Below are positions 48,576 to 60,659 of a stretch of DNA of 64,000 bases, in pieces. The DNA lies in NCBI GenBank assembly GCA_014155875.1, contig JACEFZ010021391.1, positions 149,001 to 213,000 on the forward strand, written 5' to 3'. Numbering within the stretch: the stretch's first letter is position 1; every line of letters starts with the position of its first letter. The DNA is from Cepaea nemoralis (taxonomy: Eukaryota > Mollusca > Gastropoda > Stylommatophora > Helicidae). Under the pieces are notes generated by a model. The model ran no database searches. It was not told where the DNA came from and saw nothing but the letters and a program-made list of their open reading frames with translations. A program made the position numbers and the translations under genes.

Positions 48576-49926
48576 CTAGGGCCAGTCAATAAGTAATGCC
48601 TCATTCAATAGGAAAAAGAAAACAATAGAAAGAAATTCATATTGAAATGAAACTCTTAAGTCTGTACTTCAAAATTGTATTTCTCAATGTAGTCTCCGTT
48701 ATTCGTTATAGTGTTTGGCCATCTTCTCACATAGTCATGTATCCTCGCAGGGTAAACACATCGTGTCCTTTTTCATAAACCACTGGCTTACGGCAAGTTT
48801 AAGGGTACTGGTGTCGTCAAAGTGATGTCCGCGACGATTTTCTTTCAATGGTCCAAACAGACGGAAGTCTGAAGGTGCTAAATCTGGACTGAAAGGGAGA
48901 TGTGGTAATAATTTTCAGCTAAATTCTGCAATCGTATCAATGGTGCGTTTAGCGATATGTGGCGTGGCATTATCGTGCAACAGTAGTGAAGTTCTCTGAT
49001 CTTTGAATGGGTAAAGTCGCCAAAGACGCCCTCTAAGCTTCTTCAAATTTCAGTGTAACGGTTAGCATTCACCGTGTTTCCACGTTCCAAGAAGTAGAGA
49101 AGAATCACCCCTTTCTCATTGCAAAAATACGGAGGCCATAACCTTACCTACAGATGGTGACATTTTGAACTTCTTTCTTGTCGGCGATGTTGTGTGATGC
49201 GTTCCATTGAGTGCCTCTTGGATTCTGGTTCAATGAAATGAACCAAAGTCTCACCACCTGTCACAATATTCGATAAAAATCCTTCTTCTTCAGTTTCGTA
49301 ACGATGCAGGGGGTTGATGGATATGGTTTCCCTTATTTCTTAATGTCTGTCTGTCAACATTCTGGGTACACACCGTGCACAAACTTTTGAATAATCCATG
49401 TCTTTAATGATGGTCTGGGCACTGCTTTTACTAATGGACAATATGGAACACAATTCAGCCAATGTTACCCGACGATCACCACAAATGATGTCATCAACTG
49501 GATGAATGTTGTGTGGAGTCACTTCGGTTGGCGGACGGCCAGTCCGCTTTGCATCAGCCAGTGAGGATTGACCTACTTCAGCTTCGTTCAAACGTCTTAC
49601 CCAACATCGGACAGTGCTAACATCCACTGTTGAATCTCCATAAACAATACTGAAACGTTCGTGGATGCTAATCGAGGTCTCGCCTTCAGCATTGAGGAAA
49701 TCTCTGACATTACTTTGCCTAAACCGAACTTCTTTGGTGGCCATTTTCAAAGCGTTACTGTTGAGCAACCTGTGACTGATACAGGTTGGTAGTGATACAC
49801 AGTGCAGAAGAGTGGATGAGAAATCTGGCTAAATTAATACATTACACGCCGATAAAGTATTTACTAAATAATTATTTAAATAATTTAAAAAAAAAAAAGT
49901 AGGCATTACTTATTGACCGTCCCTCG
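48576..49926 (-). mobile_element. Mariner transposon with TIRs, inactive, 1,351 bp
   Basis: Imperfect terminal inverted repeats of about 26 bp, differing at three sites, start 'ctagggccagtcaataagta' on the left and 'cgagggacggtcaataagta' on the reversed right, each next to a TA (48574-48575, 49927-49928). The transposase reads on the minus strand. The N-terminal DNA-binding region is open (49768-49340: RFRQSNVRDFLNAEGETSIS; TVRCWVRRLNEAEVG; RTGRPPTEVTPHNIH). The rest is broken by stops but still shows LLHDNATPHIAK and FSPDLAPSDFRLFGPLK, the D,D34D core. Confidence 0.93.
49340..49768 (-). pseudogene. Mariner transposase N-terminal fragment
   Basis: Two helix-turn-helix regions of a mariner transposase, ending KVCARCVPRMLTDRH (usually KVCARWVPRMLT). 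The catalytic domain continues toward 48650 in several frames with stops, so no functional enzyme is made. Whether this N-terminal piece is expressed cannot be judged. Confidence 0.9.
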
Positions 49927-49928
49927 TA

Positions 49929-50329
49929 AAAGTCTGATGTATTAGTGCTGATGTATGCCATTTTCGAGAAATATTAGTTGCCATCGATCACAACGTGATT
50001 ATAATTTATCTGTTAATGTTTATTTGATAATAATATTGTTTTTGTTTTCAAGACGCCAGTCCAGGTTCGATGGATTTCTTTAATCTCACTTAACTTCCAT
50101 AGATTTCCTAAGATGTTTTATCGGTATTCCTCTGTGATCTTGTGAAACAGAATATGTATGTATTTATACTATGTACATATGTATATATTTAATACTGTTT
50201 GTGGGTTCAAAAAAAAAAAAAAAAGTATTGCATAGTGGCTTGTAAATATATTAATGTGTTTGTTGTTGTTGTTTTTTCTTTCATTATCTTGTTTATTGTT
50301 AAAGGTGTATGGGTGGGATGCGTGTTTGT
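49929..50329. other. Nothing recognised
   Basis: AT-rich; an A16 run at 50209-50224. Minus-strand frames around 50169-50435 overlap the LINE relic and have no motif of their own. Confidence 0.5.
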
Positions 50330-50705
50330 GATCAGTGAAAGAAACTGATGGCTGTGGAAATGTGGTTTCTGAGGAAAATGCAAAGAATACAGTGGACAGA
50401 CATGAAAACCAATGACCAAGTACTACAAGAAACAAATGAAAACTGTAAACTGATTAGAGAAATCAGACGTTGACAGTCACAGTTTTGGACACTTTATGAG
50501 ACGAAATAAATTGGAAAACTTGGTGACAACTGGCAACATCAAGGGGAAGAGAACAAGGGGAAGACAGAGAAGTAAATACCTGGATGGTTTGGCCACGTGA
50601 TATGGTCGAGACAAGAATTTTGAACTAATCCACGACTCTGGTGATCGTGTGAGATGGCAAAACATGACAGCCTATGCTTATCCGCATGACACATGATGAT
50701 GATGA
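50330..50705 (+). mobile_element. LINE 3' fragment (GKIEGKRTRGR family)
   Basis: The plus strand has 'gtggtttctgaggaaaatgc' (WFLRKMQ), 'gagaaatcagacgttgacag' and 'ggggaagacagagaagtaaa', the same order as at 16880-17140, ending 'atgacacatgatgatgat'. Confidence 0.8.
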
Positions 50706-51070
50706 AAGACCAAATGAAATAAGCAAACATAAAAGACAGATATACACTGTTCTTTAATTCGTCCTTTAGATGAGAAGGATTCCGGAATAGATCTTCTAGA
50801 GATTATATCGGCTTTCTTTCATGTTCAGCAAGAGAAATAAATATTCAGGTATTGATTGGCACTCATAGAAGCAAAGATCAGAGAACACACTAGAGTATAT
50901 ACATATATTAGTAGCGTTAATTTGGAATTCGTTCGTGTCGCACCGCGCGTAATTGCGTGCGTTGAACATGATCATGTCATAGTCATGTGATAAGTACTGA
51001 CCAGAGTGAATAAAAGAGCACGTGCTTATCGTCCCATGATGCATAGTTTCTGTTTCTGACCGTTGAGAAA
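50706..51070. other. Nothing recognised upstream of mariner 2
   Basis: I looked for the left terminal inverted repeat of the second mariner here and did not find one. The minus-strand open frame at 50796-51227 is antisense to the transposase and not called. Confidence 0.4.
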
Positions 51071-52680
51071 ATGGCCGGGTTGATCCAAAATCCGTCCAAA
51101 GAAGCTCAAAGAGCGGTGATTCAATTTCTTTCATTTGAAGGATGTCGACTAGTGGACATTCATCGAAGAATACAGGCAGCGTACGGTAATAAATGTGTGT
51201 TGAAGACAACAGTGACAGACTGGGCACGAATGTTTCAGAAAGGACGTCAGTACACGACAGATCTTCGACGGCCGGGTCAAGCGCATACGTTCGCTAGCGA
51301 AAGAATTTAATGTATCATTTGGGACAATTCAAAAGGTCGTTCTTAAGAAACTGCAATATTGGAGTGTGTGTTCACAGTGGGTACCACGGATGTTGACCGA
51401 CCACCAAAAAGAGGAACGCATGGGATGGTGTTTGAACCACTTGCTGCGTTACAGACTGGAGGGTGACGCATTTCTCTTCCGCATAGTGGCAGGCTATGAT
51501 TCATGGTATCATCACGTTGAGCCGAGCAACAAAAGCGAGAGCGTGCAATGGAAGCATGCTGGATCACCAAAAGCCAAAAAATTAAAGTTACAGGTTTCCG
51601 CTGGTAAGGTTATGCTGAGCGCATTTTTTGACCATGAAGGGCTATTGTTGGCCGACTTAAAAGATTCTGGTGTCAACATCAACTCTGCTCACTACTTGGA
51701 AACACTAGACAAGCTGCAAACAGCCATCAAGAATAAACGACCCGGCATGCTTTCTCGCGGTGTCATTTTGATGCACGATAATGCTCGTCCGCATGTTGCA
51801 AAGATTGTGCAGGAAGCATTAGCTTGGAAGAAGTGGGAATTTCTGCAAAATCCAGCCTATAGTTCTGATTTGCTATGACGTGATTTTCATTTGTTCGGAC
51901 CTCTAAAAAAAGCTCGCAATGGACAACGATTTTACAAAGATGCAGACGTAATGAACGCGGTAAACACTTGGTTCAGTGAGCAACCACAATCCTTTGTTTG
52001 CGGATGGCATTGGCCGCCTACCTAAGCAATGGGATGCTTGTCTGAATGCCTACAGCGACTTGATTGATTGATTGATTGACTTAGGAATCGACATCACAGC
52101 ATTCGGGACATTTCCATGAGCGCTCCGTCCCCATCCTCAGCAGCCAGCGAAGAGTTCCAACACTAATAGTACCAGTAGCAATCTGATTATATGTCCGTCT
52201 CGCCTTTCCTCTGAGCGTTGAGCGTCGGCCAGATCCCCTCGCCACTCCTCGCTGTCGCATTCTTGCCAGACCATGGTGATCCATTTGCTCCTCCGAGGTG
52301 TACACCTGCTCCCACAAGGCCGCAACCACGTCTGCCTTGCCATGTATCAATACTCTACCAAGTTCTGCAGAGCCAGCCAATCTGTCCGCCTGTTCATTTC
52401 CCAGCACACCGGCATGCCTCGGAGAAAACATCCAGGTGATGCTTGTCACCTGTGACCTACGAAGCGAAGCAAGCCATTCCGCACGAAGCCTGCCCGTCCT
52501 CACCCTCGTCAGCATGCTTTCTGAGTCAGTTACAATCACGATGTGACAGCGACTTCTCTGACCACGCCATGGTGCATAATTCATTCAAAATGAATGCTTT
52601 GTTTCATTCTACCACACCTGTTGGGTTCTTTCACGCTTTTGTAATAAAGCCATTGGAACGGGTTTCAAATGAACGACCCT
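51071..52680 (+). pseudogene. Second mariner transposase, broken, with LINE insertion
   Basis: N-terminal frame 51071-51310 (LIQNPSKEAQRAVIQFLSFE; VDIHRRIQAAYG), then a frame break, then 51366-51878 (CSQWVPRMLTDHQKEER; AGYDSWYHHVEPSNKSESV; SAGKVMLSAFFDHEG; GVILMHDNARPHVAK; NPAYSSDLL). A TGA sits inside the third catalytic block, which continues RDFHLFGPLKKA. It belongs to the D,D34D mariners but a different family from 48576-49926. A LINE stub (52062-52545) interrupts its 3' part. The likely right end 'aacgaccc' is near 52680. Confidence 0.9.
52062..52545 (-). mobile_element. I-clade LINE 3' fragment with RNase H end, in mariner 2
   Basis: Flanked by 10-bp TSDs 'acagcgactt' (52052-52061, 52546-52555). 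The minus strand carries the RNase H end (IVIVTDSESMLTRVRTGRLR; FSPRHAGVLGNEQADRLAGS) and a C-terminal tail, RWLLRMGTERSWKCPECC. The 3' end is a TCAA repeat (left side). A single open frame covers it (52081-52584), so it is fairly young. Confidence 0.92.
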
Positions 52681-52689
52681 TATACATTG

Positions 52690-53079
52690 AAATTGACAGG
52701 CACACCGGGATTCAAATCTGCCGTATGGTATCAACAACAAAGACGAATGACGTGCATGCAAAATAATACTCTTGTTCTTTCAGCGATACGATGTCGTCTT
52801 TAGGTGCTGTAGATTTGAATTCCTCTGTAGCCACCATAGCTTTCAATTTGTATATTGTCGAGGGTGTCCTCTAATATCTGCTTGCTTCCTCTACATCTAC
52901 AGGTTCCACTCAGTGCCTGTGTATTTATTTCTCATGCTGTTTCAATGGTCTGATGGGACCCCAACAACTGATATTTCAGTGTATTTTGTGATTCCTGGGT
53001 TGTGATCGTTAACATCAAGCCTGGCAGAAACCAGAGGCCTTGCGGATCACTGAATGCCCAGTGTCAAAGATATTGAGAT
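52690..53079. other. Nothing recognised
   Basis: No motif or repeat found by eye. Confidence 0.4.
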
Positions 53080-53770
53080 CAGTGCTCAGTGCCCGTGCAC
53101 TTCTTTAGCCTATTGGTATTATTCTAATCTGCCAGACATATAGAGATAATTATCCATTGCTGAGACACTTCTTTAACCTATTGGTACTAATGCTCCGTGG
53201 CGAAGGTGTTACGGTTGCAGTTTGTAATCCCGCATACCCGCGTCAAAACACAGATGCGTGTGATTTGACAGCAGACCGTCTCGCGTTTGTTTTTTCTGAA
53301 AATGATATGAGTGCCGGTCGTTCAGAAATCACTAACAGCCGAAAAATGCTGGGGTTGACTGTCACGTCCTGTAAATAATATGCAACTAACTTTTTTAACT
53401 ATTCTAAACTGCCAGAGATATAAAGATAGCTGTCCATTGCTCGTGCACTTCTATAACCTATAAGCCGGCTCCGTGGGGAAGGTGCTACTGACGCAGTTCG
53501 TAATCCCGCATACCGCGTTGGAAACACAGCTGTAAGCAATTTGGCAGGAGACTGGCTTACGTTGCTTTTTTTAATGAAATGGTATGGGTGCCGATCGTTC
53601 AGAAAGCAATGGCACACTGCTGAAATAAACTTGCCCAGGAGTCACGAACAGCCAAAACATGCTGGGGTTGACTGCTACGTCCTTTAAAAGATATGCAGCT
53701 AACTTTGTTATATTATTCTAAACTGCCAGAAATATAGAGATAAGTGCCCAGTGCCCGTGCACTTCGATAA
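53080..53770 (+). repeat. SINE-B plus flank tandem duplication
   Basis: A flank block 'tattctaa.ctgccaga.atatagagata' plus 'ccattgctcgtgcacttct' occurs near 53110, 53398 and 53707. SINE-B copies lie between the blocks (about 53195-53390 and 53465-53700), sharing 'aatcccgcatacccgcgt' and 'aaatgctggggttgactg'. The ~290-308 bp unit was duplicated with the SINE inside. Confidence 0.8.
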
Positions 53771-54065
53771 CTTGATGGTAATATTACAGTGATATATGTA
53801 CAGGCCGTAATGTGTATGTGGCAAATGGTGCTAGACCCATATTGGTGTTGATCAATCGGCGCTGGGTGGGTGATGTAGTCAATATCACGCTGGCCATATT
53901 TACTTCTATAGAAATGTCTTGGTACACATTTTACGCTGCGTTTACCTCGGAGTCCAAGGCACTTTGACGAATTCGAATGCACCCCGATGTGGAGGAACTT
54001 GTTATTATTAGCTGTTGCACTGTTCATTCTATCGTCTGGCAGTGAGAAGATTCAGCCAGTCTAGT
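53771..54065. other. Nothing recognised
   Basis: No features identified; the open frame on the minus strand has no motif. Confidence 0.4.
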
Positions 54066-54067
54066 GT

Positions 54068-54240
54068 ACGACAGCCGGTCTCTCTGACCGAGGGGTTACA
54101 CCACTTTCTCCGTAATCCCGTTTATCACGCAGTCTCGTAGCGGGCGAGAACTGGGAGCAGTTCTACACCCGCTGGTGACTTGCGGGATAACTGAGCCGGC
54201 CGCCCAGAAAGCAATGGCAAACTACTGAGCGTAATCTTGC
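54068..54240 (+). mobile_element. SINE-B copy, 3' truncated
   Basis: Starts 'gccggtctctctgaccgagg', has the B-box-like and core sequences, and ends at 'gagcgtaatcttgc' without the usual tail. Confidence 0.85.
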
Positions 54241-54600
54241 TATCACGATGTTGTTGATGATAATTGCGTGATATGTCGTTGTCTAGGTAACGATGCTCCT
54301 TGTATGTCATTACAGAGTGTAAGTTGAGCTAGCCTCCTGTCTCTTAATCCAACTCACCCTTGCAGTGCACATCCACCAGTCATGAAACAAGATAGAGTTG
54401 GCGCACATAATCTTTTAATCCAGAAAGAACACGGACAAACGGAACATGTTTATACATCCAGAAAACAATGTAATCCATAGAATATAAATATCCTCCTCAC
54501 AATTTAACCAGCACACCACACTGTCTTCTCACGGCCTGCTGAATCTCAAATTCACAAGACATTTAGTCCAGCTACTATCCACGGCGTAGACAACTGAAAT
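54241..54600. other. Nothing recognised
   Basis: No features identified. Confidence 0.4.
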
Positions 54601-54920
54601 TGGTTGTGCGCAGACATTGATGTGTGAGGACATTGGGGTTGTGTGCAGCATTTGGTTGTGTGCGGACGTGAGTGTATGCAGGACATTGGGTTTGTGTGCA
54701 GGACTTGGGTTGGTGCAGGAAATGGTGGGATCGTTTGCAGGACATTGGGTGTGTCTGGATTGTGTTGGTGCCGGACATGGGTGGGTGCAGGATTTGGGTT
54801 GTGTGCATGGCATTTGGTTGTTGTGCAGGACATTGGTTGTGTGCATGGCATTTGGTTGTGTGCAGACATTGGGTTGTGTGCAGACATTGGGTTGTGTGCA
54901 GGACATTGGGTTGTATGGAA
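54600..54920. repeat. G/T-rich 18-22-bp tandem repeat
   Basis: Variants of 'ttgggttgtgtgcaggaca' recur about 15 times with length variation. All three minus-strand frames stay open (CTQPNV, HTTQCL, MSAHNP-type repeats), which is a property of the repeat and not evidence of a gene. Confidence 0.88.
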
Positions 54921-55685
54921 AAACTGAGAACCAACATTGATAGAAGATGGTTCCCAGAATAAGAGGCACGGATTCCACTAACGCCAGGGTGGACACAGGA
55001 AATTAAGGACACCCCAAGATGAAAAAAGTTGGCCACGATTCGTAGAGTCCTCCGCGCTGGCTTGATAGAGCGACCTTCTACAAAAAGCTGCCACGTGATT
55101 GAAATGTCTGTTTGTATGTTTCATCGGGCTTGAGTTCAATATAAGATTACACAGGGCGGACGCACAAAAGAAGCCGGGGGAGGAAGTACAGCGGTTACAG
55201 CTTTTCCTGTGTTCACTCTCACAGCCGCCTCCCAAGTTTTCAGAGATTAGTCGAAGTGACGCTGTGTGTCCATTGTCTATGTCTTTAGAAACCGACTTAC
55301 TCGAGTGTGGGGCAGCCGGCTTCTAACAATATGTTTCTTATCGTTCATCCCCACTGCAACGCGCGTCACCGCAGTGGTGCGTGTCTAACTAGCTGTGCCC
55401 GTCGGCTATGATCGCATACTTGAATTACCAGCGAGGACGTTTTTAAAACTAACTTGGACTAGTCAAGTCCATTCAATGGATATTGGATTCGAGCAATGTC
55501 TCGGAAGTAAGGCGGTGACAGGTACTGAACACATCAGCTCATCGAAACGGATTGGGTCTATAAAAACCTAGGCAGCAATGTAACTCAGTCCTCCGACGCA
55601 AGGCGTGGTCAAGTGTCCCTGTAGTTATTTAGAATACGTACTGTATAATCAGAACAACAGTCCCGACTGGGCAGTGGTTCTCACC
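54921..55685. other. Nothing recognised
   Basis: Near 55390 'actagctgtgcccgtcggct' resembles the head of the 6489 element family, but no more of it is seen. Confidence 0.4.
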
Positions 55686-56060
55686 AGTGGGTAATTTTAA
55701 GGGTTTCCGGGGGGGGGGGTGGAGGGGGGGGGTGGGGGGGGGGCGGGGTGGGGGCGGGGGGAATGAAGACCACTTTCAAGATCGCGTGTAATACAAGAAC
55801 CGATTACTTGATATTGTTTTTCCTTCATACTTTACAGTGTTACTACGTCTCATCTTCTAAAATTCTTTTATGAAGTCAGCAGACCACAAATACATGTTTT
55901 ATGGGGGTTGTCTAGAACGTGGTTTAGTATTGCTATTAATTTACCTTACACTTTTACGTATACTGTGGAATGGGTGGGGGATTGTAAGGTAGGAGAATAT
56001 GTAAGGGGGGGGAGGATGACGTTGCGAAAATACGTGAGGGGGGGGGGCGCAACGGACCAA
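55686..56060. repeat. G-rich runs
   Basis: A 70-bp tract of G runs with T/A/C interruptions (55708-55762) and further G8-G12 runs at 56006-56050. G-quadruplex formation is plausible; base accuracy here may be poor. Confidence 0.85.
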
Positions 56061-56419
56061 TTTTTGATAGGAAGGGCGGAGGAAATGCGGAAAATATGGT
56101 GAAGAGGGCACGGCCAAAAAAAGGTTGGACCCGCTGTTACTAGGGAATTGGGATACTACCTTCGTAATTCTTCTTCTTTGCTTCCTCCTTTTAACTCCAG
56201 TGGAACAAAGCCCCTCAGCCATCCACCTGACCGTTACGTACTTTCCGAAACTAGACTTAACAATGTAACACAATTGGACAGATGCTGTTGCCCGGACATC
56301 ACCGCAGATTACAGGAAGCAGTTGGTTTTTAGTGTCTTCACTTTGACTCGACAAACGCATGGGCAGTAAAGTGTCTTCTTGACTGGTATCTTACCAGCTT
56401 GACAGACCATAGTTTTGTA

Positions 56420-56800
56420 ATAGAGTTAGCCTCTCCATAGCACAAATCCTGGCGAATTTAAACCATGTGTTGCCCATGCAGCATTGTCCACTCTCTCACT
56501 GCCTAATTTTCTTCAGAGAAGGTACACCAATACGTCGGAAACGAGACAGCTGCGGAGATGCCGGATCAGCAGAATTGTTCTAACGGTGCCAACTGTCAAG
56601 TTGTTCATCCTAAGCCAGTTGCCGATTAAAGCAATCCTGGTATTCCCTGCCATGACATGATCTTTAGGTTCATTTGGGTCGCACTAGGAATAACGTTTAA
56701 ACCCCCCCCCCTCCCCGTCCCACCCGAAGCCGTAGCATAATAAACGGGGTGTCGGTTGGTAGCGCCGCCAGTTTCATAAGCCGTAGGCCTAGTGTGTGTG
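56420..56800 (-). mobile_element. LINE 5'UTR-only copy, reverse
   Basis: Reverse copy of the LINE 5'UTR at 39900-40303: 'cctctccatagcacaaa', 'atgtgttgcccatgcagca', 'cgccgccagtttcataag'. Its edge at the 'ctatggagagg' block coincides with that of the copy at 18364-18791. More diverged than that copy. Confidence 0.75.
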
Positions 56801-56819
56801 TCTACTGTGTCCAAATAGC

Positions 56820-57540
56820 CAGCTTCTTTAAATTCCCCTGTAACACATGTGAACGCGGGTGCTTAAAATAAGAGCTATCACGTATATAATCTGTGTAATA
56901 TTTATTACCATATTCTTGTATACAGGTTCGTGAAACATGTTTACACTAGATCCCATTTAAATAATTTCAATGGACGGATGTAACCATTTTTGTCATGGGA
57001 GTTTTCCGTGTAATTACATGGCTAACCGCCTGTGGAACGATTGCTCAGTTATATCTATATTAGCACTGTCGGTGTCGCGACTGATACTTGTGCAGGAAGT
57101 ACTTGCGGCCATAGACGTTCAGTCGTCAATAACATGTTGTGAAGTGGCTTCCTGTATGGTTTTACAAACTGTGTGAAAAATCCCAGTGACTGAGGACGAT
57201 ACACAAACGATGTATATCTCATCAGTAGCATCATGAAAGCACTTTGCTCCCGGCCGTAGGCGATCATCTCCGCGTCCACATACCACGTTCCTCGAACACT
57301 TTTAATTCATGTCACAATTCAGCTTTCTATGATTGTTTGCGATTTACATGGGCGAACTTTACGGTTAGCAGTTTGCCATTTATATGGGTGTTCTGGCGGA
57401 AAAGTGAAAATAATACAAGTGGACAGTAAAAAAAAAAAAAACTATTTACAGTCCCCACAAGAAGTAACTCATTAGAGCCATTAGACACTAGACGGTCCAA
57501 TTTTTTCTTTTGACACTCTTACGAAGAAAGAAATTTAGAG
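56820..57540. other. Nothing recognised
   Basis: Overlapping small open frames with no motif; an A13 run at 57428-57440. Confidence 0.4.
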
Positions 57541-57546
57541 ACTCCC

Positions 57547-59235
57547 GTGACAACACAAGATGGGGCGGGGGGGGGGCAAGGGGGAAGGCAAGAAAAAAAG
57601 GAAAAAGCAAACAATTTGGAGAGTAGGACCCGTCTTCAGAAGTCGCGCCCATACAGATATAAAACTTACTGTCCGAAGTCGCCCATGCCGTCGTCCGTAA
57701 TTCGCACGGCTGCGAGCGCTAACAAGTTAAAAACCATTAGTCTGTCAGAAACCGGACTACGCGGAAAATGTCACGTTGAAAGTCCACCAACAAGAAACAC
57801 GTTTGCGGCCAAAATGTGCGCGTGGAGCCACAAGAAGAAGAGACCGTGGAGAGCCTACCTCTAACGTCATCAAAAGACTCTGATCTATACACAGCTAGCT
57901 TACGAACTCGACTAGGAGAAATGACAGCCCAACACAGTCAAGAACCAAGACAGCAGAGAAGGGAGGAGAAGACATCAGAGTCGGAAACACCGACTCACAA
58001 TACAGTTCGGATGGGTCGTCAATCGGATACACAGTGCGAGCGGACAGACGAAGAAATCCTGAAGTCAGCTACGCGAAGAGAATCTTCACACCCGATGTCT
58101 TTAAGCGGAGCGGCTTCTCACCTAATCGCAAGATACCTACAACTTGCAGTGGTGACATCGGAGGGCAGCGAAATGTCCGACCACAGTATCATACACAAGA
58201 GAAAGGACAGCGAACTAGAGAGATGCAGCCCCAAGAATCAATCATGTGCCAGAGTTCAGAGGGCCGGCCCAGCAGAGCATAGCGCAGTAAGATAAATCCC
58301 CACAAGTACACCATACAACGAAGCAATGTCGGCGGATGCGAGCCAACATGGGTTGCTCACAATCGAAAGAGCCCAACTGCAAAGCCAATAGACAGCTAAA
58401 GAAGCAAATCAGTGCACTCCGAGCACCGCCTGCAGACCAGATGGACATGAAAAATGGCTTGTTGAAATGTGAAAGAGATACGAAAAAAACATCAAACAAA
58501 AGATGAGCGCATGAACCGAGAATGAAGAAGAGAACGAAAATCCCACAAATGTATCAGACAGAAAGAGAATTGCATAGAGGCTGAAATGGAACCTTTCAAA
58601 CAAACCACAGAAGCCATACAAGAACTCACAGAGTAACCGCAGATTAAACCAAGAGACGAGACGGAACCGCAAGCGAAAAGCCAGCAGCCCAACCACAACG
58701 CCCAAGAGGGGACAATAAACCCGTCGGATCTCGAAGGAGGCACACCATACCAGTTTTAGCAAGGAGGACTCAACGCGAGAAATCGGGAAAAGGGCGCGGA
58801 AAAACGAAAGAAGAAACCCTAGACTCGGGGGAAACGATGGCATAACGCCAGTCCGACACTAAGGAAGTACGAGTGTGAGAACGACTTCGAGTACGATATA
58901 GGATGACGGTAAAGTCGGCCCTGGTGACACGGAGGAAGAAAACTTAGGCAGCAGATAACTCAACCGCGGACAGTTAAAACAAGCGCAAGGGAAAATGAAA
59001 CGTCGAAAAAAGCTCCTACAGAAATACACAAAAAGGAGACAAAAAGAACAATACAAATGTCCTGATAAGGACGGCAGCCAATCAAGCAGACGAGCAGGAG
59101 CCTACAACAACAAAGAAAAACCACAAGAAACGACGAGCATAAAGGATAGCCGCCGAGCCGATCCCCAGCTGACGTCACGACACAAACGCGACATAACCAG
59201 GCCGAGAAAGGACCACAATGACAAGAATTAGGGTA
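57547..59235 (+). other. Purine-rich region with unrecognised open frames
   Basis: Frames 57547-57864, 57816-58295 (159 codons) and 58995-59231 on the plus strand are very polar and rich in K/R/E/Q/S/T. Between them lie stop-broken segments with a possible coiled-coil flavour (LKKQISAL, near 58400). This could be a degraded LINE ORF1 or gag-like gene. I recognise no domain, and the antisense frames (58409-58843, 58960-59352) are hydrophobic shadows. Confidence 0.35.
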
Positions 59236-60160
59236 ATAAACCCACAACAAACCACAGGACCTCAACAAGAACCCAAGCTGATGAAGCAGGTTAGCGAGGC
59301 CGATTTGAAGTTTTGGTTTGAAAATTGGAATTGGGAATGGAGTCCGACCCATGGACAGGATACTAAACCTTAACTTTCAGAGTCACCCATAAGATAGGAA
59401 ACTTGCCCTTCAAAAGTCCCCCATGGAGATATGAACCTTGCTTCCGAGTCCACCACCATAGAGATGTGGACCTTACTTCGAATCACCAATAGAATATTAA
59501 TCCTTGCCTTTCAGAAGCATAAAGTTTATATTCCCAAACCAGAGGTACCTAATCTTCTAGTTAGGACCTGTTTGTTTTCATGAGTTGATCGGGAGGGGGA
59601 GCAGAATGCATATCCTTTAGATGAAATAAAGTCGAGAAGCAATCGTCAGCACCTTTATTACGAGTATATGTCAGTGACAAATCTATATATTTACGCTTGC
59701 TCGCCCTTGACTTAAACCGTTGTCCATATACGCCGACTTCTAGTAAGCACTGGACTGAAGGTTTTTGCGTGGTGGATTTTGTCCCCAAGTTAAGGACGCG
59801 AAGTGAACATTTTAGTCCAATGACGAATGTAGGGATTGAATCACTCTAAGCTCAGGGATCACACAACCGGATTTTAAATAACTATTGCTCGTACTCCTTC
59901 AGCCATGCTGCCTCTCAAGTCATCAGAAAGAACATCCTTTGTTACTGCTAAGCCAAATAGGCTTTTCAGCAGTTAAAGAGTGATCAATCTTAAAAGCTAA
60001 CTTTATTCAAATGTTATCATGCCATCCATTGACAGCACCTAGCCAAGGAAAAAGCAAAGTTAGTGGTACGTTCTTTACAGTCTTATGATCAACCCCAGTA
60101 TTCCATGACAGTTGACGATGTAGATGGCACGGATTTCAAAAGATTCAAGCATATAAATAC
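59236..60160. other. Nothing recognised; short C/A-rich duplication
   Basis: A loose ~50-bp repeat with 'catagagatgtggaccttac' / 'catggagatatgaaccttgc' lies at 59390-59510. No gene. Confidence 0.45.
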
Positions 60161-60169
60161 TGCGAATAT

Positions 60170-60345
<176 letters not shown>

Positions 60346-60659
60346 AGTATAGTAGATAAGTACAGAGAAGGAAGCGAGATAGGAAAGGAGGAGATAGGAG
60401 AGAGAGGGATAGAAAGTGATAGGGAGAGAGAGTGCTATAGAGAAGACGCGGGGGGAAGAGAAGGAAATAGGGAGAGATAGTGCGAAGGGAACGAACGACA
60501 GAACAAACGAACGAACAAGACTTTATTCAAGGGTAACAAATTGGCACGCAGGCCCGTCTTACATTCAGCCCTTCCAATCATTCATCTTTCTTTCAGCACA
60601 GTGCATAGGAAAAAACATTGTCAATGATTTTGTAAACAAAACAGCATAGTTACTATGTT
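60346..60659. repeat. Purine-rich and GAAC-type degenerate repeats
   Basis: GGGAGAGA-type purine repeats at 60360-60490, then 'gaacgaac' repeats at 60488-60515, similar to 15935-15975. The segment after 60520 is unrecognised. Confidence 0.65.

Noticed and set aside
54552..55036. Three overlapping minus-strand frames (TQPN repeats)
   Set aside because: All three frames are open because of the G/T-rich tandem repeat, and no single frame is favoured.
58409..59352. Minus-strand hydrophobic frames as membrane proteins
   Set aside because: They are antisense to a purine-rich polar region, which gives L/F/C-rich shadows by composition.
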